Origin: Flavobacterium ajazii
GTDB taxonomy: Bacteria; Bacteroidota; Bacteroidia; Flavobacteriales; Flavobacteriaceae
Assembly (NCBI RefSeq): GCF_010614725.1
Contig: NZ_JAAEHL010000016.1
Coordinates: 1-64,000 of the forward strand
Reading direction: 5' to 3'
DNA length: 64,000 nucleotides
The notes under the pieces were generated by a model that did not search any database, was not told where the DNA came from, and worked only from the letters and a program-made list of their open reading frames with translations. Positions 45,461 to 54,831 of the stretch are shown piece after piece (position 1 is the first letter of the stretch; each line of letters begins with the position of its first letter). A program made the position numbers and the translations under genes.

Positions 45461-46234
45461 ATGTTTAAGCCTAAAAATATGCTTCCTGAGATTCAAAGTC
45501 TTCATAATGTCTGGTTTTCCAACAGAACCATCAAAACTACAAAACTACATCAAATTACTTTTGATGACCTCACAAACTCAATAATCAGTACTGGTCCGTT
45601 TTCTTTTTATATCATTGATTTTTTTGATATGTCACTCTCACATATCAGTCCTTCCCTGTTTGAAATGCACAATTTCAGTCCGGAAACCATAACTTTTAAT
45701 GATATACTGGGAGCTATTCATCCGGATGATATTGAATTTGTAATAAAAGCAGAAGCTTTTTTGACAACCTTTTTTCAGGAAAAAATAGGGCGTGAAAAAT
45801 TATTAAACTACAAAATAAGCTACAGCCACAGAGCGAGACTCGAAAACGGAGAATATGCTTTGTTTAACCATCAGGCCATTATGTTGACTATGGATGATAA
45901 TGGAGGCTACGGAAAATCATTAAACATCCATACCCGAATTGACCATTTGAGTAATTTTAATACTTATAAAATATCTCTTATTGGTCTAAATGGAGAGCCT
46001 TCTTTTATGAATTTAAGTTTAGAAGAAGAAAATCAGGTTTTAACAGAATTTTCAAAGAGAGAAATCGACATTATCAAACTGATTGCAAATGGCTTAAACA
46101 ATACTGAAATTGCCGAAAAACTTTTTATTAGTCCTTTAACCGTAAAAAAACATCGCAATAATATACTGACCAAATCCGAATCCAAAAACACGGCTCAACT
46201 TATAAAAAACTGTATTATTCAGGGAATTATTTAA
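45461..46234 (+). CDS. PAS-LuxR transcriptional regulator
   Basis: 257 aa. A PAS-like region (about 40-165, with I-H-P-D-D-I-E-F-V) precedes a C-terminal LuxR HTH (about 193-250: F-S-K-R-E-I-D-I-I-K-L-I-A-N-G-L-N-N-T-E-I-A, then V-K-K-H-R-N-N-I-L). There is no receiver domain, so it probably senses a ligand through PAS. It converges on the histidine kinase with only 25 bp between the stops. Confidence 0.85.
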   Translation: MFKPKNMLPEIQSLHNVWFSNRTIKTTKLHQITFDDLTNSIISTGPFSFYIIDFFDMSLSHISPSLFEMHNFSPETITFNDILGAIHPDDIEFVIKAEAFLTTFFQEKIGREKLLNYKISYSHRARLENGEYALFNHQAIMLTMDDNGGYGKSLNIHTRIDHLSNFNTYKISLIGLNGEPSFMNLSLEEENQVLTEFSKREIDIIKLIANGLNNTEIAEKLFISPLTVKKHRNNILTKSESKNTAQLIKNCIIQGII

Positions 46235-46259
46235 AATTCTATAAAACTTCCTCGAACTG

Positions 46260-49200
46260 TTAATTTTGCTTAAGATTAATTTCACTTACGGGAATATAAA
46301 TATCAAAAGTAGCCCCTTCGTTTTCTTCTCCGTTTGCCGAAATAAATCCGTTATGGTTGTCCACAATCTTTTTTACAATTGCGAGTCCGATACCTGTTCC
46401 CGTATATTCGAGTTTCCCGTGCAAACGCTGAAACACTTCGAATATTTTTATACTGTATTGCTGATCAAAACCGATACCATTATCTGAAATACTGATGTGG
46501 CAATAGTCGATATCTTCTTTCGCTTTTTTATTATTAACCTCTGCCCCTTTTACTATTTCTGAATTAATTTTTATTACTGCCGGAATTTCGGGTCTGGAGA
46601 ATTTAATCGAATTACTTACTAAATTATAAAGCAGCTGCCTAAACTGAAACGGAATAAGATCTACTTCAAAGGTTTTCCCTTTTTCGATAACTGCTTTCTT
46701 CTGTTCCAGTTCTTCTTTGAGGTCTTCTTTTACCTCGTCTATAATTTTAGACAAATCGGTTTTTTCAAATACCCTTTCCTGAATATTGGTTCTGGAATAC
46801 GATAAGAGATCATTAATCAGGGTCTGCATTCGCTTGGCTGCATTCTGCATTCTTTGAAATTTATCTTTTCCAAAATCTGATAAGTTATCCGATTCTTTTT
46901 CCATTATCTGGGTTGCAAAAGTCTGTATTTTTCGTAGAGGTTCCTGTAAATCATGGCTTGAAATATAGGCAAAAGACTGTAGTTCCTTATTCATTTGCTC
47001 CAGTTCTGCATTTTTTTGCTCGAGCTCCAGTGCATTCTGTTTTAGTTTGTCATCTGCTTCTTTTTTTTCTGTGAGGTCGTGCGTTACTTTTGAGAAACCT
47101 ATAACTTCCTTTTTTTTGTTATGTATTGCTGTGATAACAACACTTGCCCAAAACAAGGTGCCATTTTTTCGCACACGCCATCCCTGATGAACTGCTTTGC
47201 CTTTTTCACGGGCAATTTCAAGCAGTTTATGAGGCAGATTGTTTTTTTGGTCTTCTTCTGTATAAAAAACAGAAAAAGATTTCCCGACAATTTGCCCGGC
47301 ATTATATCCTTTAATTTTTTCTGCTCCGACATTCCAATTCTCCACTATTCCTTCACGATTCAGGTACAATATCGCATAATCCTGCACTTCTTCAACCATT
47401 AAATGATAACGCTCTTCACTTTTTCTGAGTGATTCATTTATCATATTTAATTCTTTGGTACGGGTATTAACTTGTTGTTCCAATTCATGTGCAAAAGCTT
47501 TCTCAGCATGAATATCTGTAAATGCTCCTACCCATTTTATAATTTCATTCTTTTCATTTCGTATCGGCTCGCCTATTACAGCATGCCATCTGTAAGTTCC
47601 GTCTTTACTTTTGATCCTTACATCAGCCCTGTAGCCTTCACCGGTTGCTAATGAATGGCTCCATATTTTTATATTCTCTTCAAAATCATCAGGATGTATC
47701 ATTTCTTTCCAGCTGTTTTCCTCTCCCGGCTGAACTCCTGTATATTCGAACCATTTTCCTGATGTAAACAAGGCATTCCCTTTTTCATCAGTTTCCCAAA
47801 TGAGCTGTGGAATACTTTCTGTTAAGGAACGAAACCTTTTTTCACTTTCCTCTATTGCCTGTTGTCGCTTTTTTTCTACTGTAGTGTCCCTGATTGTCCC
47901 TATTAATTTTTCAGGATTACCATTTTCATCATAAAAAACTTTCCCCTTCCCTTCCATCCAGTGAATAGATTTATCTTCCCAAATCAATCGGGCTTCATAG
48001 TTCAGGTTTCCAGAAAGAAGAGCATCTTCCAGGGCCTCATTTCTGATGTGCATATCATCAGGATGAAGATGGGATAGCAATTGTTCGTGGGTTAAATCAA
48101 TCTGTTCTTTATATCCGCCAACAATTTCAAGGTATCTTTTAGAATACCTTAATTCTTTGGTCTTAATATTGATTTCCCAGGTTCCCAGTTCACTGGCTTC
48201 GACAAGTATATTCAGCCTTTCTTCGTTTTGCTCAATTTTTTTACGTGCCTGTACTTTTTCGCTTACCTCTGTAACGGTTACGATAATACCTGAAATAGAG
48301 CCGTCTTCTTCTTTTAAAGGATAATAAAGAAAATCAAAATAAGAAACTTCCAATTTTCCGAAACGGCTCAACGGAACCGGCACTTCATTTCCATGATACG
48401 GAATTCCTGTTTTTAAAACATTTTCAAGCAGTAAACTTACCGTTGTTTCCACTTCGGGCAATGATTCAAATAACGGCTTCCCAACAAAGGAACTTTCTTC
48501 TTTGTCTACCAATTTAAGATACGCTTCATTTGCCATTTCAGCTACATACTGAGCCCCTCTGAGAATCGTAATTCCAACCGGAGTCTGTCTTACAATATCA
48601 CGAAAACGTTTATCAGCTTCTTCTATTTTTTTCTTGGCAACATACAAATCAGTAAGATCAGCTGCAGTATTCATTACACCATAAACATTACCATTGATAT
48701 CATATAACGGTGTAAAGCTATAATTGAAATAAAAGGTTTCTAATTTACCGTTTATTGTAAGATCTATCTGAGTACTTTTGCTGTGGAAAGATTCACCTGT
48801 TTCAAATACGGTATTAAGCTGTTCAAAAACCTGTTGATTTTCAAGCTCCGGCAAGATGTCTCTGTATAATTTCCCTATCACATCATTCCCTTTTCCCCAA
48901 ACATCCATAATAGACTGATTGGCTAGTTCGATGCGCATTTCTTTTCCAACGTAGACGCCAATCGGGAAAGGCGCATTTTCTACCAATTGCCTTATTTTTT
49001 GTTCACTTTCCTCAACTTTCGAACGGGCTAAAACCTGAGCGGTTACTTCAATTGCAATAGCCACAACACCGGAAATCGTTCCGTTGGGCTCTGTAAGGGC
49101 TTCATAGACATAATTAACATACCTGTTTTCTGTATGACCATTTCGTATTAGTTTTACAAGCTGTTCATTTGCAACAAAAATTTCACCCGTTTTAAAAACA

Positions 49201-49898
49201 TTATCCAAAATATCCTCCAGTGCTTTTGACTGGGGCAACACTTTAAAAACAGGCTGATTTATTATCTTTTCTGCTTCGATCCCCATTAACTGAATCATTT
49301 GTGTATTTGCAATTTCTACAATATGATCCTTACCTCTAAACACACACATTGGTACAGGTGCCTGCATGATGTTATTTATGAACCTAGCATTACTTTCTTT
49401 TAATGCTTCGGTTGCTTTTTTCTTTTCTGTAGTTTCAATAACCGTTACCAGAACCCCTCCTACTTCTCCATTTTCATTTTTTATCGGACTGTAAGAGAAA
49501 TCAAAATAACATTCTTCATTAAAACCATTCCGGTTTAATACCATCATGAAGTCAGGAGAACCAACTGATTTTCCCTTCATAACATCATCAAACATAGGCC
49601 CAATCGTCTCCCATATTTCTGAAAATGTTTCTTTTGAACTGATTCCTATAGCATCCGGATGTTTGATACATCCCAGAATAGGACGAAATGCATCATTATA
49701 CAGTTGTGTATAATCATTCCCCCAGGCAATATACATACCGAACGAATTATTAAGCATTACTGAGACCATTGTCTGAAGACTTTTCGGCCAGTTGTCAGGA
49801 TTTCCTAAAGATGTTTTACTCCAGTCTTTAGACCGGATCAATTCTCCCATTTCTCCTCCATCGGCCAAAAAATAATGCTCTTTATTGGTAAAGCTCAT
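46260..49898 (-). CDS. Cytoplasmic multi-PAS sensor histidine kinase
   Basis: 1212 aa with no membrane segment. Seven PAS/PAC units can be followed: about 10-160, 165-290, 300-420, 425-550, 560-680, 685-810 and 845-960. A coiled coil leads to the DHp helix with H982 in S-S-H-D-L-Q-E-P-L-R-K-I. The HATPase has N-box L-V-S-N-S-I-K-F-S, G1 D-N-G-I-G-F and G2 G-T-G-I-G-L-A-I-V. W-x-x-T-S-L-G at the N-terminus marks the PAS subtype. It is co-transcribed with an upstream single-domain response regulator, 12 bp before it. No ligand is evident. Confidence 0.92.
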   Translation of the reverse strand: MSFTNKEHYFLADGGEMGELIRSKDWSKTSLGNPDNWPKSLQTMVSVMLNNSFGMYIAWGNDYTQLYNDAFRPILGCIKHPDAIGISSKETFSEIWETIGPMFDDVMKGKSVGSPDFMMVLNRNGFNEECYFDFSYSPIKNENGEVGGVLVTVIETTEKKKATEALKESNARFINNIMQAPVPMCVFRGKDHIVEIANTQMIQLMGIEAEKIINQPVFKVLPQSKALEDILDNVFKTGEIFVANEQLVKLIRNGHTENRYVNYVYEALTEPNGTISGVVAIAIEVTAQVLARSKVEESEQKIRQLVENAPFPIGVYVGKEMRIELANQSIMDVWGKGNDVIGKLYRDILPELENQQVFEQLNTVFETGESFHSKSTQIDLTINGKLETFYFNYSFTPLYDINGNVYGVMNTAADLTDLYVAKKKIEEADKRFRDIVRQTPVGITILRGAQYVAEMANEAYLKLVDKEESSFVGKPLFESLPEVETTVSLLLENVLKTGIPYHGNEVPVPLSRFGKLEVSYFDFLYYPLKEEDGSISGIIVTVTEVSEKVQARKKIEQNEERLNILVEASELGTWEINIKTKELRYSKRYLEIVGGYKEQIDLTHEQLLSHLHPDDMHIRNEALEDALLSGNLNYEARLIWEDKSIHWMEGKGKVFYDENGNPEKLIGTIRDTTVEKKRQQAIEESEKRFRSLTESIPQLIWETDEKGNALFTSGKWFEYTGVQPGEENSWKEMIHPDDFEENIKIWSHSLATGEGYRADVRIKSKDGTYRWHAVIGEPIRNEKNEIIKWVGAFTDIHAEKAFAHELEQQVNTRTKELNMINESLRKSEERYHLMVEEVQDYAILYLNREGIVENWNVGAEKIKGYNAGQIVGKSFSVFYTEEDQKNNLPHKLLEIAREKGKAVHQGWRVRKNGTLFWASVVITAIHNKKKEVIGFSKVTHDLTEKKEADDKLKQNALELEQKNAELEQMNKELQSFAYISSHDLQEPLRKIQTFATQIMEKESDNLSDFGKDKFQRMQNAAKRMQTLINDLLSYSRTNIQERVFEKTDLSKIIDEVKEDLKEELEQKKAVIEKGKTFEVDLIPFQFRQLLYNLVSNSIKFSRPEIPAVIKINSEIVKGAEVNNKKAKEDIDYCHISISDNGIGFDQQYSIKIFEVFQRLHGKLEYTGTGIGLAIVKKIVDNHNGFISANGEENEGATFDIYIPVSEINLKQN

Positions 49899-49910
49899 TC
49901 GAAAACGGTT

Positions 49911-50357
49911 TTAAGGTTGAAGCACAAACTGCGCCCGGTCAGGTTGTTTGAAATTATTTTCGGATGCTTTAACGAATGCATCTGAGATTACTTTTTTTAA
50001 TTTTGAAAAATCGCCCGGCTTGCTAATGTAATAAGTCGCCCCCATATCATAGAGTAAATCTACATTTTTAGTATCCAATGAAGTCGAAAAAATAATTACG
50101 GGAAGCTGTTTTAATACTTCAATATCCTTTATTTCTGTCAGGCATTCATGTCCGTTTTTGCGTGGCATATTTAAATCAAGAAAAAGTATATCAGGCAAAT
50201 TATCACCAGTAGTTTCCAGATACTCCATAAGCTCAACTCCATCATGCACAGTTGTAAGCACTACAGGAAGTGAAAGCTCATCAAGGGCTTCCCTGAAAAA
50301 GATACAATCATCGTCATCATCATCTGCTAATAGAAGATTGTAGATCTGCTTATTCAT
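49911..50357 (-). CDS. Single-domain response regulator
   Basis: 148 aa, receiver domain only. The acidic pocket is in A-D-D-D-D-D-D-C, the phosphorylation site is D61 in L-F-L-D-L-N-M-P-R-K-N-G, and S-T-S-L plus S-K-P-G-D supply the conserved Ser/Thr and Lys. It is of the Rcp/CheY-like type common beside PAS kinases. It would accept phosphate from the kinase 12 bp downstream and act by protein contact, having no output domain. Confidence 0.93.
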   Translation of the reverse strand: MNKQIYNLLLADDDDDDCIFFREALDELSLPVVLTTVHDGVELMEYLETTGDNLPDILFLDLNMPRKNGHECLTEIKDIEVLKQLPVIIFSTSLDTKNVDLLYDMGATYYISKPGDFSKLKKVISDAFVKASENNFKQPDRAQFVLQP

Positions 50358-50668
50358 TTTATGAGGATAATTTTAATTAATTTCGATTGTATTGGAGTTT
50401 CTTCTAAATATTTCAACTTCCTTTTCTTCAATGCTTTTCATTGTTTTTTTTGAGGAAATCCGAATTAAAAAATCTTTCATTACTGCTAAGATAAAACTAA
50501 TTTTTAATATTCCTCACAGAATGTTTTACCGATAGTTTTAAGACTTTAAAATAAAATCTTTTGGAACCCGGGCATTTTTAAAATTGATTCGTTTTTTTAT
50601 TTCTTAACAAATGGTAATTGCCTGCTGAAAAGCCATTGGTAATTTTGTTTAAATCAAAATCTAAAACA
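50358..50668. other. Divergent promoter region
   Basis: 311 bp without a gene between the response regulator and an SDR gene. A good promoter for the SDR is visible on the plus strand (TTG at 50618-50620 and TAATTTTG at 50640-50647). Nothing else recognised. Confidence 0.5.
50618..50647 (+). promoter_or_regulatory. Promoter of the SDR gene
   Basis: A TTG -33 element (50618-50620), 19-bp spacer and exact TAATTTTG -7 box (50640-50647). Position relative to the ATG at 50669 supports that start and argues against an in-frame TTG start at 50618, which lies inside the promoter. Confidence 0.6.
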
Positions 50669-51706
50669 ATGGAACACAATTTAAACAATAAACAAGTATT
50701 ACTTACCGGAATATCTGGTTTCTTAGGCTCTCACACCGCTATTCAGTTATTAAACAAAGGCTATAAAGTTACAGGCACCGTGCGGGATTTACGCAGGGCA
50801 AATGAATTAAAAACCATTATTAAAAAACATACGCCACATATTGAGCACTTAACCATTGTTGAAGCCGATTTGAACGATGCTGCTAAATGGGCTGAACTCA
50901 CAAAAAATATAGATTTCATTCAGCATATTGCTTCACCTTTTCCGCGTGAACTCCCAAAACATGAATCTGAACTTATTGAGCCAGCCAGAAACGGCGCACT
51001 GAACATCCTGAAAAGCGCTGTTGACAATAATGTAAAGCGAGTTGTCATTACATCATCAATAGCAGCAGTGGTTTATGGTAAGAGCAAAAAAGAACTTGGC
51101 ACTACTTTTACCGAAAATGACTGGACAAACGAATTGAACAAAAAAGATTCGACTCCTTATTTCAGAAGTAAAACCATTGCCGAAAAAGCTGCCTGGGATT
51201 TTATTAAATCTAATCCAGGTTTAGAACTGGTTACTGTTTTGCCTGGCGCTATTTTAGGACCTGTCCTTGAAGAAGATTTTGGAACTTCGGCAAATATTGT
51301 CATCAAAGCCATTGACGGAAGCATGCCAGCTGTTCCAAAAATTGGTGTCGAAATTATTGATGTGCGTTCCGTTGCCGATTTGCTGATCAGGGCCATGGAA
51401 TTACCTCAGGCCAACCACCAGCGCTATCTGGCCTCTTCCGGGTACTTGTCTTTTAAAAGTATTGCCGGAGTTTTGAAAAAAGAATATCCTGCCAGAAAGA
51501 TTCCGTTGAAAGAATTACCTGATTTTTTTGTTAAATTGCTCTCTAATTTCGAAACATCATTAAAACCAATCTTAATCGATTTGGGAATAAAAAGAAAAAT
51601 AGACCGGTCAAAAGCTATAAAAGAGCTAAACTGGCAGCCATTGCCAATGGAAAAAGCTATTTTATCCTGCGCCAAAAGCGTAATAGATTTGGGGATTGTA
51701 AAATAG
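50669..51706 (+). CDS. NAD(P)-dependent epimerase/dehydratase (extended SDR)
   Basis: 345 aa. The cofactor motif G-I-S-G-F-L-G-S-H is at about residues 14-22 and the active-site Y-F-R-S-K (Y-x-x-x-K) near the middle, following a serine-rich T-S-S-I-A-A-V-V-Y-G strand. It is closest in style to dihydroflavonol-4-reductase/cinnamoyl-CoA-reductase-like enzymes, which reduce carbonyls; the substrate is unknown. The ATG at 50669 is chosen because a promoter lies just before it. Confidence 0.9.
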   Translation: MEHNLNNKQVLLTGISGFLGSHTAIQLLNKGYKVTGTVRDLRRANELKTIIKKHTPHIEHLTIVEADLNDAAKWAELTKNIDFIQHIASPFPRELPKHESELIEPARNGALNILKSAVDNNVKRVVITSSIAAVVYGKSKKELGTTFTENDWTNELNKKDSTPYFRSKTIAEKAAWDFIKSNPGLELVTVLPGAILGPVLEEDFGTSANIVIKAIDGSMPAVPKIGVEIIDVRSVADLLIRAMELPQANHQRYLASSGYLSFKSIAGVLKKEYPARKIPLKELPDFFVKLLSNFETSLKPILIDLGIKRKIDRSKAIKELNWQPLPMEKAILSCAKSVIDLGIVK

Positions 51707-51782
51707 CGACCCATAGAGCAAAATTGGCTTAAAATCTAATTTTATTAAAAGTAAATAGCCAAAATGGATTTATAAATTGTAG

Positions 51783-51884
51783 AAATAATGTCATCTGAGC
51801 GGGCCGAAGGTTTTTTAACCGCAAGAGGCTTCGACTCCGCTCAGCCTGACAGTCATCTTGAATTTCAATAACGAGTTACTATAT
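51783..51884. repeat. Partial copy of the 43987-44208 repeat
   Basis: CTGAGCGGGCCGAAG (51795-51809) and CTTCGACTCCGCTCAG (51829-51844) form the same palindrome as in the other copy. The end AATTTCAATAACGAGTTACT (51861-51880) matches its right terminus. It abuts the Crp/Fnr start codon, so it supplies that gene's leader. Confidence 0.55.
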
Positions 51885-51885
51885 C

Positions 51886-52461
51886 ATGGAAAAATTAAAA
51901 TCTGTTTTGGGTTTTGGGGGCATTCTAACAGCAAATGCCATTGAAGAAATCTCACTTTTGTTTGAAGAAGACTCTTTTAAGCCGAATGAAATTATTCAGG
52001 ATTTTGGTAAAATCACAAACAGGGTTGGTTTTATAGAAGAAGGAATCGTAAGAGTTTATACTTCCGGTAAAGAAGGTGAAGTAACCAAATATTTTGTGCG
52101 CGAAAATCAGTTTTTTGTAGACCTGGAAAGCTACAACTGTTCACTGCCCTGTAAAGATGCTTTTCAGGCTGTTGCCAATACCCGTGTTCTTTTTCTTTCT
52201 AAAAAGACAATCGATCAACTCACAGAAAGAATTCCTAACTTTTATATTTACCTGAAAACTTTAACCGAAGCGCATCTTTTAAATAAAATCAAAGACAATG
52301 ACTTCTTAAATTACGGCAATGCCAAAACTAAATATCTGGAATTTATAAGCCGCTACCCTTCCCTTGCACAACACGTTCCGCAACAATATATTGCTTCTTA
52401 TTTAAAAATTACTCCTCAGTCGCTCAGCAGGCTACGCCATCAGATTGTAAAAGAGAAATAA
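51886..52461 (+). CDS. Crp/Fnr-family regulator
   Basis: 191 aa, the usual short form in Bacteroidota. A cyclic-nucleotide-binding-like beta roll (about 25-115) is followed by a long dimer helix and an HTH near the end (A-S-Y-L-K-I-T-P-Q-S-L-S-R-L-R). The residues that hold cAMP phosphate are not obviously conserved. The leader is a repeat element. The ligand and targets are unknown; it may control the SDR gene upstream. Confidence 0.85.
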   Translation: MEKLKSVLGFGGILTANAIEEISLLFEEDSFKPNEIIQDFGKITNRVGFIEEGIVRVYTSGKEGEVTKYFVRENQFFVDLESYNCSLPCKDAFQAVANTRVLFLSKKTIDQLTERIPNFYIYLKTLTEAHLLNKIKDNDFLNYGNAKTKYLEFISRYPSLAQHVPQQYIASYLKITPQSLSRLRHQIVKEK

Positions 52462-52792
52462 CCCACAGATATAAAACTACATCTTCTATTTACTTATCCC
52501 CTTTCTCTTTTGAAGAAATTCGCTACACGGAAACCTTTTTAAAACAAGTTCTTAATCTTAATTTAAAAATTATACCGTTCAATCAGTTTTAGGAAATCTG
52601 TTTTTATAGCATCGAAGAATTGGGTAATATTAAATTTCCAAACTTTAAATTCTTATTAAATTAGCACATTTACAAATTAAGCAGAATTTTCAAATAAAAA
52701 CCAAACAAGGCTATTGACTGACAATAAATTAAAATCATTGAATTATTTTAGTATGTTTGTTACGAATTTTTCAGTTAACAAAGTAATACCAC
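52462..52792. other. Intergenic region before the ECF sigma gene
   Basis: 331 bp with no gene. A TATGTTTG box (52752-52759, exact TAnnTTTG) precedes the sigma gene by about 33 nt. The rest is AT-rich with nothing recognised. Confidence 0.45.
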
Positions 52793-53389
52793 TTGTCGAA
52801 TCTAGTTTTAAATGAGGATAAAGTATTAATTGACCGCCTGCGCAATGGCGAAGAGTCTGCTTTGACCGAATTATACAACAGGTTTTGGCAGTGTTTGTTT
52901 ATGTCTGCCTACAACATATTAAAAGACAAAGAAATGTGCGAAGATATCATTCAGGATATCTTTATGAACATCTGGAACAACCGTGAAAAACTTGAAATTC
53001 ATATTTCTTTAAAAGGTTACATGTATGCCTGTGCCCGTTATCAGGTTTTTAGTCATTTTAAAAAGAACAAAGACAAAATTCATGTCGAGCTTTTTGATGA
53101 TCTGGACAAGCGTTTTCAATATGCAACTCCGGAAACCTTATTGATGCACGAAGAACTTGTTGAACAAATTAATGCTATTGTGGAAAGCCTTCCGCAAAAA
53201 TGCCAGCAGGTTTATAAACTAAGTCGTGAGGAACAATTAAGCCACAAAGAAATCGCAGCTCAATTAGATATTTCTACAAAAACTGTTGAAAACCATATTA
53301 CAAAAGCACTTCAGACTATCCGTTTATCTATGGGCAGCAGTACGAGTATGGCAATGGTTTTATGGCTTTCAAAAAATCTGATAAAATAA
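52793..53389 (+). CDS. ECF-type RNA polymerase sigma factor
   Basis: 198 aa. Region 2 (E-D-I-I-Q-D-I-F-M-N-I-W) and region 4 (L-S-H-K-E-I-A-A-Q-L-D-I-S-T-K-T-V-E-N-H) are clear. The start is a TTG; the frame has a stop just upstream (52784) and no ATG before region 2, so TTG is forced. It belongs to the FecI-like group that works with FecR and TonB-dependent SusC receptors. FecR and SusC genes follow on the same strand. Confidence 0.92.
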   Translation: MSNLVLNEDKVLIDRLRNGEESALTELYNRFWQCLFMSAYNILKDKEMCEDIIQDIFMNIWNNREKLEIHISLKGYMYACARYQVFSHFKKNKDKIHVELFDDLDKRFQYATPETLLMHEELVEQINAIVESLPQKCQQVYKLSREEQLSHKEIAAQLDISTKTVENHITKALQTIRLSMGSSTSMAMVLWLSKNLIK

Positions 53390-53575
53390 GTATCCATTTG
53401 CAATCAAAACTAATTTATTGAATGTAGGCCAGCTTTTTTGAATACCGATTTCCCGCGTTTTTCGAGACGTTTTCCCCAAATTTTAAAAAAAAATAAAAAA
53501 AATGCTATCCCGACTAGGGGATACAGCTCATTTTGTATACATACTATTTGAGACTCCTGGATTAATATAAAAAAA

Positions 53576-54721
53576 ATGGAAAAAGAAGAATTTTTGGTGT
53601 TATTAAACAGATATCTTTCTGGAGATACCAATTTGGAGGAGAATAAAAAATTACTCAATTATTACGAAAGCTTTCAAACAGCTTCTGATTGGGATGAAAC
53701 CTTAGGCCCGAAAGAAGACATTCAGAATAAAATACTGAATCGGATTCAGGATGCAATAAAACCTGAGGAAGTTAAAATAGTACCAATCAGGCCATTTTAT
53801 ACCGGAACTACATTTAAGGTTCTGGCTGCTGCATCTGTTGCTATGCTGATTTCGATTACTTTATTATTCAATACAGACCACACAATAAAAGGAAACAAAA
53901 CTGCCAACACAGATAAGAATATACTAATTGGAAGTGACAAAGCAACACTTACACTTGAGGACGGTTCTGTTGTTGCTTTAGAAAAAGGGAAAGCCTACAC
54001 CTCCGGAAATATTTCAAGTAATGGCGAAAAACTGATTTACAATTCTAAAAATAAATCTCAGGTCATTACCAACAATCTTTTAACGATTCCGCGTGGAGGG
54101 CAGTTTTTTGTCCAGCTGGCAGACAGCACAAAAGTCTGGCTAAACTCTGAATCACAATTAAGATATCCGGTTGCTTTTACCGATGGCGAACTGAGACAGG
54201 TAGAGCTAGTTTACGGAGAAGCTTATTTTGAAGTTTCACCAAGCACTAAACATAAAGGTTCCAAATTTAAGGTAAAAACTCAAATGCAGAATGTCGAGGT
54301 TATCGGAACCGAATTCAATATCAAAGCTTACAGAGACGAAACATCAATATATACCACGCTTGTACAAGGCAAAGTAGCTGTTGACAATGCCGAAGCAAAA
54401 GAAATTCTGGCACCAGGTGAACAGTCAAAAGTAAATATAAACAATCCTAAAATAGCTGTATACGAAGTAGATGTTTACAACGAAGTTTCGTGGAGAAAAG
54501 GTCTTTTTGTATTTAAAGGAATGCCGTTAAAAGATATTGCCAGAGTATTATCAAGATGGTATGATGTAGATATCGTTTTTGCTGATCCGGCTTTAGGGAA
54601 TGTAAAATTTAACGGAGTATTAAATAAAAATCAAAAGCTCGAAGACATATTAACAACAATCAGGAATATCAATTTTATTAATGCCTATGAAGTAAAGGAT
54701 CATAAAATAATAATAAAATAA
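53576..54721 (+). CDS. FecR-type anti-sigma factor
   Basis: 381 aa. A cytoplasmic N-terminal helix pair (about 1-70) would bind sigma. A membrane helix lies at about 80-100 (F-K-V-L-A-A-A-S-V-A-M-L-I-S). The periplasmic FecR domain follows (T-I-P-R-G-G-Q-F-F-V-Q-L-A-D-S-T-K-V-W-L), then a C-terminal DUF4974-like part (G-M-P-L-K-D-I-A-R-V-L-S-R-W-Y). It would hold the ECF sigma until the SusC receptor's signalling domain reports substrate. The gene sits between sigma and susC. Confidence 0.93.
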   Translation: MEKEEFLVLLNRYLSGDTNLEENKKLLNYYESFQTASDWDETLGPKEDIQNKILNRIQDAIKPEEVKIVPIRPFYTGTTFKVLAAASVAMLISITLLFNTDHTIKGNKTANTDKNILIGSDKATLTLEDGSVVALEKGKAYTSGNISSNGEKLIYNSKNKSQVITNNLLTIPRGGQFFVQLADSTKVWLNSESQLRYPVAFTDGELRQVELVYGEAYFEVSPSTKHKGSKFKVKTQMQNVEVIGTEFNIKAYRDETSIYTTLVQGKVAVDNAEAKEILAPGEQSKVNINNPKIAVYEVDVYNEVSWRKGLFVFKGMPLKDIARVLSRWYDVDIVFADPALGNVKFNGVLNKNQKLEDILTTIRNINFINAYEVKDHKIIIK

Positions 54722-54722
54722 G

Positions 54723-54771
54723 AAAAGGGATTAAAGTTTAGACCTCTCACCGTACTGCACTTTATCCCTTT
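54723..54771 (+). promoter_or_regulatory. Stem-loop between fecR and susC
   Basis: AAAGGGATTAAAG and CTTTATCCCTTT pair with one bulge around a ~23-nt loop, directly after fecR. No long U-tract follows, so it may be an attenuator or a processing/stability site rather than a full terminator. Confidence 0.35.
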
Positions 54772-54831
54772 CTGTATCGATAATCAATTAATCAATTTTA
54801 AAAACCAACCAACCAATTAACATGTAAATTT

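Noticed and set aside
50618..50668. Longer start of the SDR gene at a TTG
   Set aside because: The TTG is the -33 element of a good promoter, and the Rossmann motif needs no such leader.
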